Position numbers and translations under genes: made by a program. A stretch of DNA of 28,624 bases, taken from assembly GCA_938039795.1 (NCBI GenBank), contig CALHWU010000162.1, forward strand, positions 1 to 28,624, read 5' to 3'. The DNA comes from an uncultured Muribaculaceae bacterium (lineage in GTDB: Bacteria > Bacteroidota > Bacteroidia > Bacteroidales > Muribaculaceae). Each line of letters starts with the position of its first letter. Positions within the stretch are counted from its first letter, which is position 1. This document shows positions 15,468 through 24,581 of the stretch, piece after piece. The notes beneath the pieces are model-generated. The model had not been told where the DNA came from. It ran no database searches and worked only from the letters and a program-made list of their open reading frames with translations.

Positions 15468-16991
15468 ATGAAATCCAACCGACATATTCTGACATGGAAA
15501 AACGTCCATAAATGGATCGGACTCGTGCTGACGGTATTTTTATTACTGTTCTGCCTGTCCGGTCTGGTGCTCAATCACCGGGGACTGTTCGCGTCATGCT
15601 CGGTCAGCCGGTCGATACTCCCCGAGGCATATCATATCAGAAATTTCAACAATGGCATCATAAAGGGTACAATCCCTTTTTCCGCCGACAAAGTGCTTGC
15701 CTACGGCAATGCGGGCGTATGGCTTGCCGATCGGAAGCTCGCTTCGATATCAGATTTCAACGACGGGCTGCCTGAAGGAGCCGACAACCGTAACGTACGC
15801 AACATCGTCCGTACGTCGGACGGAACGCTGTGGTGCGCCGCCCAGTTCGGACTCTATCGGCTTGACGGTGGCAGCTGGACAAAAATGGCCCTGCCCGGAA
15901 ACGACGAACGCATAGCCGACGTAACCCTCACGCCTGACAGTGCCGGCGTTGTGGCGATGACCCGTTCGGCTATCTACCGGATGAGCGGCGACGGATTTCA
16001 GCGTCAGGAGCTCTCCCCGCTCGAAGGGCAGGCGGACAAGGTGTCGCTCTTCAAGACCATCTGGCATCTGCACAGCGGAGATCTCTTCGGCATTACCGGA
16101 AAAATAATAGTGGATATCATAGCGATAGTCATCATATTTCTCTGTCTGACAGGCATCGTGCTTTTCGTGCTCCCATACTCGATAAGAAAGGGAGCCAAAG
16201 CAAAAGCCGCATCAAAGGCAAAAACACTCAAATGGAACTTCAGATGGCACAACAAGGCCGGCTACTATACCATAGTGCTGACACTGCTGATTGCCGTCAC
16301 CGGAGCATGTCTGAGACCCCCGCTGATGATCCCCTTCGTGATGGTCAAGACCGCTCCCCTGCCAGGCTCTACGCTTGACAGCGACAATGCATGGCACGAC
16401 AAGCTGCGCGGCATCCGCTGGGATGCCACCAAGGGCAACTGGCTGATATCCACTTCCGACGGCTTCATCCGCGCCGACAGGGATTTCACCGGTCAGCCGC
16501 ACCGCGTGGACTCCAAAACGACACCGCCTGTCAGCCCCATGGGCATCAACGTATTCGAGCATGCCGGCGACGGCAAGTGGCTCATCGGATCCTTCAGCGG
16601 CCTGTATGTATGGGATCCCAGCGATGGCGCCGTCACCGACTATTTCATCGGCGCGCCATATACGCCTTCGCGCGGCGGCCGCCCGGCTGTGGCGTCGCAC
16701 CTCGTGTCGGGCTACAGCAGCGATCTGGCATGCGGCCCTGCGGTATTTGACTACGCCAGGGGAGCTGATCCCCGGCTTGACATGCCACAGGTGCTGGCCG
16801 AGCAGCCGATGTCGCTCTGGAACTTCGCGCTCGAACTTCATGTGGGCCGCTGCTACTCCCCTTTCCTGGGACCTCTGTCGGATCTGTTCGTATTCCTTTC
16901 AGGCATGATACTTACGATCGTGCTGATCTCGGGCCTCATAATCCACAACCGCATCAGCCGGAAAAAAACGCATAACCAGAAAACAATATAA
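15468..16991 (+). CDS. PepSY-associated TM protein with propeller-like periplasmic domain
   Basis: 507 residues. Four membrane segments are visible: about 17-35, 211-236, 265-283 and 470-492. The first is preceded by WKNVHKWIG, the signature of PepSY-TM proteins (PiuB and ferric-reductase-like). Histidines sit near membrane edges (H14, H37, H200, H202, H261, H458, H493) and could bind heme b for electron transfer; that is inference. Between segments 1 and 2 (about 60-190), and again at 300-400, there are blade-like repeats (RTSDGTLWCAAQFGLYRLDG, later DGKWLIGSFSGLYVWD) that look like a split beta-propeller in the periplasm. Such proteins are often found next to iron and heme receptors and may reduce iron or heme there. 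It is the first gene of the operon; the lipoprotein follows after 19 bases. Confidence 0.82.
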   Translation: MKSNRHILTWKNVHKWIGLVLTVFLLLFCLSGLVLNHRGLFASCSVSRSILPEAYHIRNFNNGIIKGTIPFSADKVLAYGNAGVWLADRKLASISDFNDGLPEGADNRNVRNIVRTSDGTLWCAAQFGLYRLDGGSWTKMALPGNDERIADVTLTPDSAGVVAMTRSAIYRMSGDGFQRQELSPLEGQADKVSLFKTIWHLHSGDLFGITGKIIVDIIAIVIIFLCLTGIVLFVLPYSIRKGAKAKAASKAKTLKWNFRWHNKAGYYTIVLTLLIAVTGACLRPPLMIPFVMVKTAPLPGSTLDSDNAWHDKLRGIRWDATKGNWLISTSDGFIRADRDFTGQPHRVDSKTTPPVSPMGINVFEHAGDGKWLIGSFSGLYVWDPSDGAVTDYFIGAPYTPSRGGRPAVASHLVSGYSSDLACGPAVFDYARGADPRLDMPQVLAEQPMSLWNFALELHVGRCYSPFLGPLSDLFVFLSGMILTIVLISGLIIHNRISRKKTHNQKTI

Positions 16992-17010
16992 ACAATAAAA
17001 CAATATCGTA

Positions 17011-17490
17011 ATGAAAAAAATCACTACACTCTTCGCATCAATGATGCTCTTCGCCGGACTGACGACCGCATTCACATCATGCTCCGACGACGACAACAAC
17101 GAGCCCGAAATCCCCGCAGCCAAGAGCGTGGCCGGAACCTACACCGGCGACATGTCATGCACCGTGATGGGCAGCGAGTCGACATTCGAGGACATGACAT
17201 TCACGGTAACCGCAACGGACGACGCCACGGTGACTGTTAAGATCCCGACGTTCGGCAACCCGCCTATGCAGGTGCCCGAGATCGACATCCAGGGCGTGAA
17301 CGTATCGGGCAGCGAAGGCACATACTCGCTTGCATCGACCGAGTTCAGGGGCTCCACCGACGCCGGCCGAGAATATTCCGGCACCGTCCAGGGGGCGTTT
17401 GCCGACAACACTCTCACCATACGGTTCAGCCTCCAGTATGGAGCCATGCCGATGCCTATGATCTGCGCATTTTCCGCACCTAAAAAATAA
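17011..17490 (+). CDS. Calycin-like lipoprotein in the place of HmuY
   Basis: 159 residues. A lipoprotein signal ends FTSC with Cys24, followed by SDDDNNE, an acidic stretch of the kind that sends Bacteroidetes lipoproteins to the cell surface. The mature part (about 40-157) is all beta-like: VAGTYTGDMSC, then MTFTVTATDDATVTVKIPTF and YSGTVQGAFADNTLTIRFSL. It resembles the Bacteroidetes calycin-like domain (PF13944), a lipocalin-type barrel that could hold a hydrophobic ligand. In the Porphyromonas hmu operon the heme-binding lipoprotein HmuY stands at this place, directly before the receptor; this protein does not look like HmuY in sequence. I infer a heme- or porphyrin-binding role from position and fold only. 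The receptor starts 5 bases after its stop. Confidence 0.8.
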   Translation: MKKITTLFASMMLFAGLTTAFTSCSDDDNNEPEIPAAKSVAGTYTGDMSCTVMGSESTFEDMTFTVTATDDATVTVKIPTFGNPPMQVPEIDIQGVNVSGSEGTYSLASTEFRGSTDAGREYSGTVQGAFADNTLTIRFSLQYGAMPMPMICAFSAPKK

Positions 17491-17495
17491 TTATC

Positions 17496-19640
17496 ATGAC
17501 TGGAAGTCTGAGGTACATACTGATTTATGCCGTCGGACTTCTGTCTCCGCTCACAGCCCTTGCCGACGCATTCGCCGGCAAGGTGCTTGATGAGACAGGG
17601 AGCCCGCTGCCGGGAGCCATCGTAAGGATCGACGGCTTCAGACAGCCGGCCATAACCGACCCCGACGGCCGATTCACATTCGAGATACCGCAAAAATCCA
17701 CCGCCGACATCACTGTCAGCTATGTAGGCTATACACCCAACTCCACCGTCATACGCGCCGACGGCAGCGAGAAAGACAATACGGTGCGCATGAATCCTGA
17801 TCCGACAATGCTCAGCGAGATCGTTGTGACGGCCACGCGCACGCCCAAAACCCTCAAGGATGTGCCTGTGGTGACACGCGTCATATCAGCCGACGACATA
17901 GCCAAGACCGACGCCACCGACATTCAGGATCTTCTGACGGAAGAGCTTCCCGGACTGGAGTTCGGCTACGCCATGAGTCAGGAAACCTCGCTCAACATGA
18001 GCGGCTTCGGAGGCAGCGCGGTGCTCTTTCTCGTCGACGGTGAGCGGCTTGCAGGCGAGACGATGGACAATGTCGACTACAACCGCCTCAATCTCGAGAA
18101 CGTGGGCAAGGTGGAGATCGTCAAAGGAGCCTCTTCGGCCCTGTACGGAGCCAATGCCGTGGGCGGCGTAGTCAACCTGATCACTCAGGAGAACAACGAT
18201 CCCTGGCATCTCAACGTCAACTCTCGATATCGCAGCGCAGGCAAGGAGTGGCGAACCGGAGGCGAACTGAGCTTCAACTCCGGCAAGTGGAACTCCAGCA
18301 CGTCGGTGCAGCACTCGACCCGCAACTCGATCAGGCTTACTGACGCGTTCGACACCGAATCGAAGATCCACGAGATCTACGGAGGCAATACCCTTAACAT
18401 AAAGGAGCGTCTCACCTACCGTCTGTCGGACCGCCAGCGTCTGATCGCACGCGGAGGCTACTTCGCGCGTGTCAGCGACCGTGCCAACTACGATGATCAT
18501 TACCACGACTACAATGGCGGCCTGCGCGGCATCTGGGATATCGACGACAGTCAGAACCTGGAACTGTCGTACAGCTACGACCAATATGACAAGGCGCGAT
18601 TTGTCAACGACAACCGCACACACGACCACGATTACAGCAACCGGCAGCACATAGTGCACGGGCTCTACAACAAATTCTGGGGCCTGAACGGACTGACCGT
18701 AGGCGCGGACTACATGCACGACTATCTGACCACCTACCAGTTTGTCGACAACGAATCGCATTCGCAGACATCGATCGACGCATTCGTACAGTTTGACTAC
18801 AACCCGCTGTCGTGGCTCAACGTTGTGGCGTCGGTACGCGATGACTATTTTTCGGAATCCGACAACAATGCCGTCACATCGCGCATCGCCACGATGTTCA
18901 AGCTCAAGCCGCTGTCGATCCGTGCCTCCTATTCGGGAGGATTCCGCGCTCCGACTCTCAAAGAGATGTACATGTGCTTCGACATGGCCGGCATACAGAT
19001 GATCTACGGCAATCCGGATCTGAAACCTGAAAAAAGCCACAACTTCAATCTCGCGCTGGAGCGTAACGGCCAGGTGCGCGGCGGCATACTCGCAGGCTCC
19101 TACAGCCTTACCCTCTCGGGATACTACAACTACTACGACAGCCGCATCACCACCACCGACTTCCCGGCTACGGCCGACATGGAAGAGGGAGCCGTCTACA
19201 CCAACGAGGACGGAGTGAAGGTGATGGGAATCGACTTCAATGCCCGTTACCGCACGCTCTTCGGCCTGGGAGCCTCGGCGAGCTACAACTACCTGCATGT
19301 CGGGGGACGCTCGGTCGACTCGCAGTTCACCCAGCCGCGCCCCCACTCGGCTACATGGCGCCTTGACTACGACCGGCAGATATGCAGCGGCTACAGAATT
19401 TATGCGGGTATCTCCGGACGCTATATGTCAAAACCTGTGAGCCATTACGAAACCGACGGCGCATACTCGCTGTGGAAATTCACCCTCCAGCAACGGATAT
19501 GGCGTGGTATCAGCCTGAACTTCGTGATCGACAATCTACTGAACTACCGACCCAAGATCTACTATTGGAATTCGGCGCCGACCGATGGACGCTCATGGTC
19601 TGTCGGACTGTCAATCGACGTCAACAATTTCTTCAAATAA
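17496..19640 (+). CDS. hmuR: TonB-dependent outer-membrane heme receptor, HmuR-like
   Basis: 714 residues. Signal peptide about 1-24, then a carboxypeptidase-like regulatory domain (26-100, FAGKVLDETGSPLPGAIVRI), a TonB box region (MLSEIVVTATR, 105-115), the plug (115-230, with VLFLVDGERLAGETMDNVDY and VEIVKGASSALYGANAVGG) and the 22-strand barrel. The barrel has the two boxes known from heme receptors, FRAP (483-486) and NPDL (506-509). The loop between them lacks the histidine that heme receptors normally carry; it reads MYMCFDMAGI, with Met497 near the expected place. It imports heme or a related tetrapyrrole with TonB energy. Its immediate neighbours (calycin lipoprotein and HmuS) support an Hmu system. 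The symbol is by context and motif, not by a search. Confidence 0.82.
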   Translation: MTGSLRYILIYAVGLLSPLTALADAFAGKVLDETGSPLPGAIVRIDGFRQPAITDPDGRFTFEIPQKSTADITVSYVGYTPNSTVIRADGSEKDNTVRMNPDPTMLSEIVVTATRTPKTLKDVPVVTRVISADDIAKTDATDIQDLLTEELPGLEFGYAMSQETSLNMSGFGGSAVLFLVDGERLAGETMDNVDYNRLNLENVGKVEIVKGASSALYGANAVGGVVNLITQENNDPWHLNVNSRYRSAGKEWRTGGELSFNSGKWNSSTSVQHSTRNSIRLTDAFDTESKIHEIYGGNTLNIKERLTYRLSDRQRLIARGGYFARVSDRANYDDHYHDYNGGLRGIWDIDDSQNLELSYSYDQYDKARFVNDNRTHDHDYSNRQHIVHGLYNKFWGLNGLTVGADYMHDYLTTYQFVDNESHSQTSIDAFVQFDYNPLSWLNVVASVRDDYFSESDNNAVTSRIATMFKLKPLSIRASYSGGFRAPTLKEMYMCFDMAGIQMIYGNPDLKPEKSHNFNLALERNGQVRGGILAGSYSLTLSGYYNYYDSRITTTDFPATADMEEGAVYTNEDGVKVMGIDFNARYRTLFGLGASASYNYLHVGGRSVDSQFTQPRPHSATWRLDYDRQICSGYRIYAGISGRYMSKPVSHYETDGAYSLWKFTLQQRIWRGISLNFVIDNLLNYRPKIYYWNSAPTDGRSWSVGLSIDVNNFFK

Positions 19641-19646
19641 CAGATA

Positions 19647-21482
19647 ATGAGCAAGAAAAAGACAATTTTACTATCGATAACTTGCGCCGGCATAGTCGGC
19701 GCAGGCTTCTTGCTTTGGAATAGTCTGGCTTCGCGGACACGCATCGCTTTCGTCAACTATCAGGCGATAACGCTGGGACAGATCTCCAAAGCCAACGACA
19801 ACTCTTCCGTGACGATCCATGAGCTCGCACCCGACCAGCTCGGCAAAGCGGACAAGTATGACATGGTATTCGTCAACGGCATGGGACTCCGCATCGACGC
19901 CGAGCAGCGTCAGCTACTTATCGCCGCCGCCGAGGCTGGGACGCCGGTGCTGACCACAGCAGCCACCAATCCGCAGAACCAGATCAATTCGGTCGACTCG
20001 ATCGACTGCGAGTTTCTGCGTCAGTATCTCGCGGGGGGGCGCAACAACTACCGCAACATGCTCCGCTATGTCAGAAAGTTCATCGACGGCAAGAAACTGT
20101 TTGTCGATGAGCCCGGCGACCCGGTTGTAGCGGCGGGATCACTGCTTTATCATCCCTCGGCCGAAGATGATCTCGCATTCGGCTCGGTGGCCGAGTACGA
20201 GCAGTGGCTCCGCAGTCAGGGCAAATGGAGCGACACCGCACCCCGCATCATCCTGACCGGACAGATGGGAGTGGCCGACAGTCTCGTCAGGCGCCTCGAA
20301 AGCACTGGCAATATGGTGTATCCGGTGAGTGTCATACAGTCCTTCATCGCCGCCGGACATGCCGACTCCGTGCAGGCCTCGGCGATGATCAATATGGCTC
20401 ACGGACGCATGGGCGACGCGGTGGTGCGCTGGCTCGACAGCCATAACATACCGCTTTTCTCGCCGGTCAACGCCAACCGCGACTATGACGAATGGATGGC
20501 CGACAGAATGGGCATGAGCGGAGGCTTCATGTCGCAGAGCATTGTCACTCCCGAAATCGACGGAGCGATCAGGCCGTTCACGCTCTTCGCGCACTTCACA
20601 GGCGACGATGGGCTGCCTACCGTAGAAGCCATCCCCGGACGCCTCGACGATTTCGTGGCCACTGTCAACAACTACACGGCTCTTGCACGCAAAGCCAACA
20701 AGGACAAGAAGATCGCCATATTCTACTTCAAGGGACCGGGGCAGAGCGCGCTGGTGGCAGAAGGAATGGACGTGGCCAGGTCGCTGTATAATCTGCTCGT
20801 AAAGCTCCGCAACGAGGGCTACAACGTCGACGGTCTGCCGGCCGACGCCGCCGGACTGGAGAATCTTATCGCCGCCAACGGCCGTGTATTCAACGAATAT
20901 GCCGAGGGAGCGCAGACCGATTTCGTCCGCAACAACAATCCGCAGCTGATCAGCCGCGAGGACTACGACGCCTGGTGCGACAATGCGTTCTCCAAAGAGA
21001 TGCGCGGGGAGATCGACGCCGTCGACGGCGAGTTTCCGGGCCACGGACTGAAAGACGACGCCGGCAATCTGGCGCTGGCACGCATCAGCCTCGGCAACGT
21101 AGTGCTCATACCGCAGACAGCGGCCGGCCTCGGCAGCGATGACTTCAAGAATGTACACGGCACCGACGCCGCGCCGCCCCACAACTACGTGGCCGCCTAT
21201 CTGTGGGCGCGCTACGGTTTCGGCGCCGACGCACTGATGCATTTCGGAGCCCACGGCTCTCTCGAGTTCACTCCGCGCAAACAGGCGGCTCTCGGCAGCG
21301 CCCGACCGCCTGGTTGGCACGATGCCCCACGTCTATGTCTATTCCACCTCCAATGTGGGCGAGGCCATGATAGCCAAGCGGCGCACATATGCCGGAATAG
21401 TCAACTATCTCACTCCGCCGTTCATGGAGAGCGAGGTCAGGGGCATCTACAAAAATCTGACCGACGCCATCAACGACTATAA
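19647..21482 (+). CDS. hmuS: CobN/HmuS-type chelatase, N-terminal part (frame broken near 21301)
   Basis: Starts 6 bases after the receptor. An N-terminal membrane anchor (about 6-24) places the enzyme on the periplasmic side. The body matches the large subunit of class II chelatases (CobN, BchH): the family motif HFGAHGSLEFTPRKQ begins at H532. After ALGSA (about 21303) this frame leaves the family and reads a proline- and arginine-rich shadow to 21482. The family continues in the next frame at DRLVGTMPHVYVYSTSN (from 21304). Deleting one C from the CCC run at 21301-21303 joins the frames into one protein of about 1412 residues. Hmu-type HmuS of Bacteroidetes has been reported to remove iron from heme anaerobically; that activity is inferred here. 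True if the break is real: two incomplete chains. Confidence 0.85.
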   Translation: MSKKKTILLSITCAGIVGAGFLLWNSLASRTRIAFVNYQAITLGQISKANDNSSVTIHELAPDQLGKADKYDMVFVNGMGLRIDAEQRQLLIAAAEAGTPVLTTAATNPQNQINSVDSIDCEFLRQYLAGGRNNYRNMLRYVRKFIDGKKLFVDEPGDPVVAAGSLLYHPSAEDDLAFGSVAEYEQWLRSQGKWSDTAPRIILTGQMGVADSLVRRLESTGNMVYPVSVIQSFIAAGHADSVQASAMINMAHGRMGDAVVRWLDSHNIPLFSPVNANRDYDEWMADRMGMSGGFMSQSIVTPEIDGAIRPFTLFAHFTGDDGLPTVEAIPGRLDDFVATVNNYTALARKANKDKKIAIFYFKGPGQSALVAEGMDVARSLYNLLVKLRNEGYNVDGLPADAAGLENLIAANGRVFNEYAEGAQTDFVRNNNPQLISREDYDAWCDNAFSKEMRGEIDAVDGEFPGHGLKDDAGNLALARISLGNVVLIPQTAAGLGSDDFKNVHGTDAAPPHNYVAAYLWARYGFGADALMHFGAHGSLEFTPRKQAALGSARPPGWHDAPRLCLFHLQCGRGHDSQAAHICRNSQLSHSAVHGERGQGHLQKSDRRHQRL

Positions 21483-23886
21483 CCGCGCTCGTACTCCGGC
21501 CGATTCGCTGCGGGCATCAGGGCTGGTGAAGCGATATACCATCGACCTGGGCATTCACCGCGAGCTGCGCATCGACAGCACTGCAGCGCTGACTCCCGAC
21601 GACATCATGCGCATAGAGAACTTCGCTGAGGAACTCGCAAACGAAAAGATCACCGGTGCGCTCTACGTGATGGGGCAGCCCTACTCCGACGAGCACCTAC
21701 GGTCGACCGTCGAGGCCATGACGGTGGATCCGCTCGCCTACAGCCTCAAAAAGCTCCGCGGGGGCGATCTCCGCGACTGGCGCCGCAAAGCAGTGGAGCT
21801 CGTCAGATCGGGCGCTCCGGCCGATGATGCGGCGATATGCCGCCTGGCCGGAATCACTCCGGCTGATCTTGACAGCGCGCGCAGCATACTCAGGGCTGTC
21901 GAAGGATCTAAGGACATGCTCTCGCGCATGATGGTGATGGGCACCATGATGCAGTCGAAGCCTCATGCCGTCTCGAAGATATCGGATCGTCCGGCCACCA
22001 AGAAACCACACGGGATGCTCCCGGGCATGTCGGCCGACAAGGCCATAGAGATGGCCCGCAAAATGGGAGCCGACGACGAGGCTATCGAGAAGATGAAAGC
22101 CGCCATGCAGCGCAAGAGCGTCGCTCCGGCTCCCGGAGACAAATCGTCTTCGGGGCATCCGGGCGGACATCCGGGCATGCAGAAGCCGGCGCTGACAGCC
22201 GACCAGATCGCATTCGCCACAGCCGTAAGCGAGGTGGAGCGCGCGCTCGGCAACATCGGCCGCTACCGCGAGACGCTCGCCGGCAGCCCGGCCGCAGAGC
22301 TTGCCTCGATAGTCAACGCGCTCAACGGCGGCTACATCGCTCCGACCTCTGGCGGCGATCCGGTGCTCAATCCCGACATACTGCCTACCGGCCGCAATAT
22401 GTTTGCGGTAAACGCTGAGGAAACGCCGTCGGCCGTGGCATGGGAGAAAGGCAAGGAGCTTGCCGAGGGAACGATAGAGATTTACCGCAAGGCCCACGGC
22501 GACTCGATCCCGCGCAAGGTGAGCTATACGCTCTGGAGCAGCGAATTCATCGAGACAGAGGGAGCAACGATAGCCCAGATACTCTATATGCTCGGCGTGG
22601 AGCCGGTGCGCGATCCGTTCGGCCGCGTGACCGACCTACGGCTGATCCCGTCGGAGGAACTGGGACGGCCGCGCATCGACGTGGTGGTGCAGACCTCCGG
22701 ACAGCTCCGCGACCTGGCTGCCTCGCGCCTCTTCCTCATCAGCCGCGCTGTCAAAATGGCGGCCGCAGCCGATGACGACAAGTACCCCAACTATGTGGCC
22801 GAGGGCGTAGTCGAGTCGGAGCGCCATCTCGTGGACCGCGGCGTCTCGCCCAAGGAGGCCCGCGAACTGTCGACATCGAGAGTGTTCGGCGGCGTGGGCG
22901 GCAGCTACGGCACCGGCATACAGGCCATGGTGGAGGCGGGCGACCGTTGGGACGACGCTTCGGAAATAGCCGCCACCTACATCAGCAACATGGGCGCCGA
23001 CTACGGCAGCGAAGAGTCGTGGGAACAGATGCGCGACTATGCCTTCGAGGCCGCGCTGACACGCACCGACGCCGTCGTGCAGCCGCGCCAGAGCAATACG
23101 TGGGGAGCGCTGAGCCTCGACCACGTGTATGAATTCATGGGCGGCATGAACCTCGCCGTCAGCAACGTGACAGGCAAGGAGCCCGACGCATACCTGAGCG
23201 ACTACCGCAACCGCAACCATGCGCGCATGCAGGAAGTGAAGGAAGCGATCGGCGTGGAAAGCCGCACGACCATACTCAACCCGACGTATATCAGGGAGAA
23301 GATGAAAGGCGGATCGGGCGACGCGGCCGCGATAGCGCAGGTGGTCACCAACACCTACGGATGGAACGTCATGAAGCCCGACGCCATCGACGATGAGCTC
23401 TGGGACGGCATCTACGACACCTACGTGGCCGACAAGAACCACATCGGAGTAAAAGACTTCTTCCGCTCCAAGAGCCCGGCGGCTATACAGGAGATGACGG
23501 CCGTGATGCTCGAGACGGTGCGCAAGGGCATGTGGGACGCCTCGCCTGAGCAGATCGCCGACATAGCCCGGCTCCACACGGAAACGGTGGAGGAATTCGG
23601 GGCGGCATGCACCGGTTTCGTCTGCGACAACGCCAAGCTGCGCGACTTCATAGCCTCGAAAGTCTCGCCCGAGTCGGCCAAAGCCTACAACAAGGCCGTG
23701 GCCACGGCAAGAGCCGAGAATATCGCGGCCGACGACAACTCTATGGTGATGAAACGCGAGGATCTCAACTCCGCGGAGACCACGACCAACCGCATCAACG
23801 GACTGATCGTGGCCGCAGTGGTGGCGGTAGCCATCGTCGGACTTGTGCTCCTCATACGCGGTCGCCGCAAAAACATCCGACAGTAA
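21322..23886 (+). CDS. hmuS: CobN/HmuS-type chelatase, C-terminal part
   Basis: Continues the chelatase in the second frame; an ATG at 21322 opens 854 residues, though the true protein most likely starts at 19647. Family stretches: VGEAMIAKRRTYAGIVNYLT (12-31), VEPVRDPFGRVTDLRLIPSEELGRPRIDV region, RVFGGVGGSYGTGIQAMVE, and WGALSLDHVYEFMGGMNLAV. A Met/His-rich insertion at residues 199-287 (13 Met, 4 His, with HPGGHPGM at its end) interrupts the otherwise conserved core; it might bind metal or heme. The C-terminus has one membrane segment (about 824-843, VAAVVAVAIVGLVLLI) and a basic tail, so the enzyme is anchored at both ends with the catalytic part in the periplasm. HmuT starts on the overlapping TAATG. 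Confidence 0.88.
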   Translation: MPHVYVYSTSNVGEAMIAKRRTYAGIVNYLTPPFMESEVRGIYKNLTDAINDYNRARTPADSLRASGLVKRYTIDLGIHRELRIDSTAALTPDDIMRIENFAEELANEKITGALYVMGQPYSDEHLRSTVEAMTVDPLAYSLKKLRGGDLRDWRRKAVELVRSGAPADDAAICRLAGITPADLDSARSILRAVEGSKDMLSRMMVMGTMMQSKPHAVSKISDRPATKKPHGMLPGMSADKAIEMARKMGADDEAIEKMKAAMQRKSVAPAPGDKSSSGHPGGHPGMQKPALTADQIAFATAVSEVERALGNIGRYRETLAGSPAAELASIVNALNGGYIAPTSGGDPVLNPDILPTGRNMFAVNAEETPSAVAWEKGKELAEGTIEIYRKAHGDSIPRKVSYTLWSSEFIETEGATIAQILYMLGVEPVRDPFGRVTDLRLIPSEELGRPRIDVVVQTSGQLRDLAASRLFLISRAVKMAAAADDDKYPNYVAEGVVESERHLVDRGVSPKEARELSTSRVFGGVGGSYGTGIQAMVEAGDRWDDASEIAATYISNMGADYGSEESWEQMRDYAFEAALTRTDAVVQPRQSNTWGALSLDHVYEFMGGMNLAVSNVTGKEPDAYLSDYRNRNHARMQEVKEAIGVESRTTILNPTYIREKMKGGSGDAAAIAQVVTNTYGWNVMKPDAIDDELWDGIYDTYVADKNHIGVKDFFRSKSPAAIQEMTAVMLETVRKGMWDASPEQIADIARLHTETVEEFGAACTGFVCDNAKLRDFIASKVSPESAKAYNKAVATARAENIAADDNSMVMKREDLNSAETTTNRINGLIVAAVVAVAIVGLVLLIRGRRKNIRQ

Positions 23887-24581
23887 TGGCGATAGTGGTT
23901 ATGATCATCATGGCCCTGGTCATCTTCAGCTTCGTGCTGAAGATGACGTGCCATGGCTGGGCCGGACACATCGCCACATGCGCTGTGGCCGCCCTCTTCG
24001 TCATCGCCACCTACGGCGTGGCCGCCGGACAGTCGAAGACGCAGATAGCCGACTGGCTCATGCAGCCCGACCTGATGCTCGACCTGTCGGTGTGGCTCAC
24101 CGTCGACGTCGCATTCCAGACCGCCTTCTGCATTCTCGCCGCCAAACGGCTCTCCGGACCGCTCGACCGCACGCGGCGGGCTATGCTGGCCGTGTGCCGG
24201 TGGGTGCCGGGACTGCTGATCTTCCCGGTGCTCTTCGCCGTGCTGACCGAGCTGATATTCTCCATGCCGGGCGTCGGTTTCGCCACCATAGCCTGGAGCC
24301 TGGCCGCAGCCGTACTCATCGCGGCTCCGCTGCTGGCTGCCGGCCTCCGCTGGCTCATACCGGAGACAGAGATCAGGCTCGAACTCCTCTTCATGGTCAA
24401 CATGCTCATCGCCGCACTCGGAGTAGTGGCCACCGTCAACGGCCGCACGGCCGCCGCCGGCACCAACGAAGCCCACTGGAGCGCGCTTGGCGCCGTGGCT
24501 CTCCTGCTCCTCGCCGGCCTCGCCGCAGGCATCGTATGCGACAGATTTCTCACCCGCAAAAAAATATCCAAAATAAAATGA
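23886..24581 (+). CDS. hmuT: HmuT-like polytopic membrane protein
   Basis: 231 residues with about six hydrophobic segments (near 2-20, 27-47, 63-85, 100-125, 132-155, 163-185 and a last one at 200-222). The order between HmuS and HmuU is that of the Porphyromonas hmuYRSTUV operon, which is the main reason for the name; the sequence itself has no motif I know. The start ATG shares a base with the HmuS stop (TAATG at 23884-23888). Longer frames upstream lie inside HmuS and are rejected. Possible role: a membrane partner that links the chelatase to the HmuU/HmuV motor, or exports the freed product. Confidence 0.7.
   Translation: MAIVVMIIMALVIFSFVLKMTCHGWAGHIATCAVAALFVIATYGVAAGQSKTQIADWLMQPDLMLDLSVWLTVDVAFQTAFCILAAKRLSGPLDRTRRAMLAVCRWVPGLLIFPVLFAVLTELIFSMPGVGFATIAWSLAAAVLIAAPLLAAGLRWLIPETEIRLELLFMVNMLIAALGVVATVNGRTAAAGTNEAHWSALGAVALLLLAGLAAGIVCDRFLTRKKISKIK

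Noticed and set aside
17886..19346. 486-codon open frame on the minus strand inside the TonB receptor
   Set aside because: It is a shadow of a GC-rich gene; the protein is a Val/His/Arg-rich string with no family pattern, while the plus strand shows clear receptor motifs.
20139..21320. 393-codon minus-strand frame opposite the chelatase
   Set aside because: Shadow frame: no motif, unusual composition, and the plus strand encodes the CobN core.
21295..21325. Programmed frameshift in the chelatase
   Set aside because: I see no classical slippery heptamer, hairpin or stop codon directly at the site that would support recoding; mutation or sequencing error is simpler.
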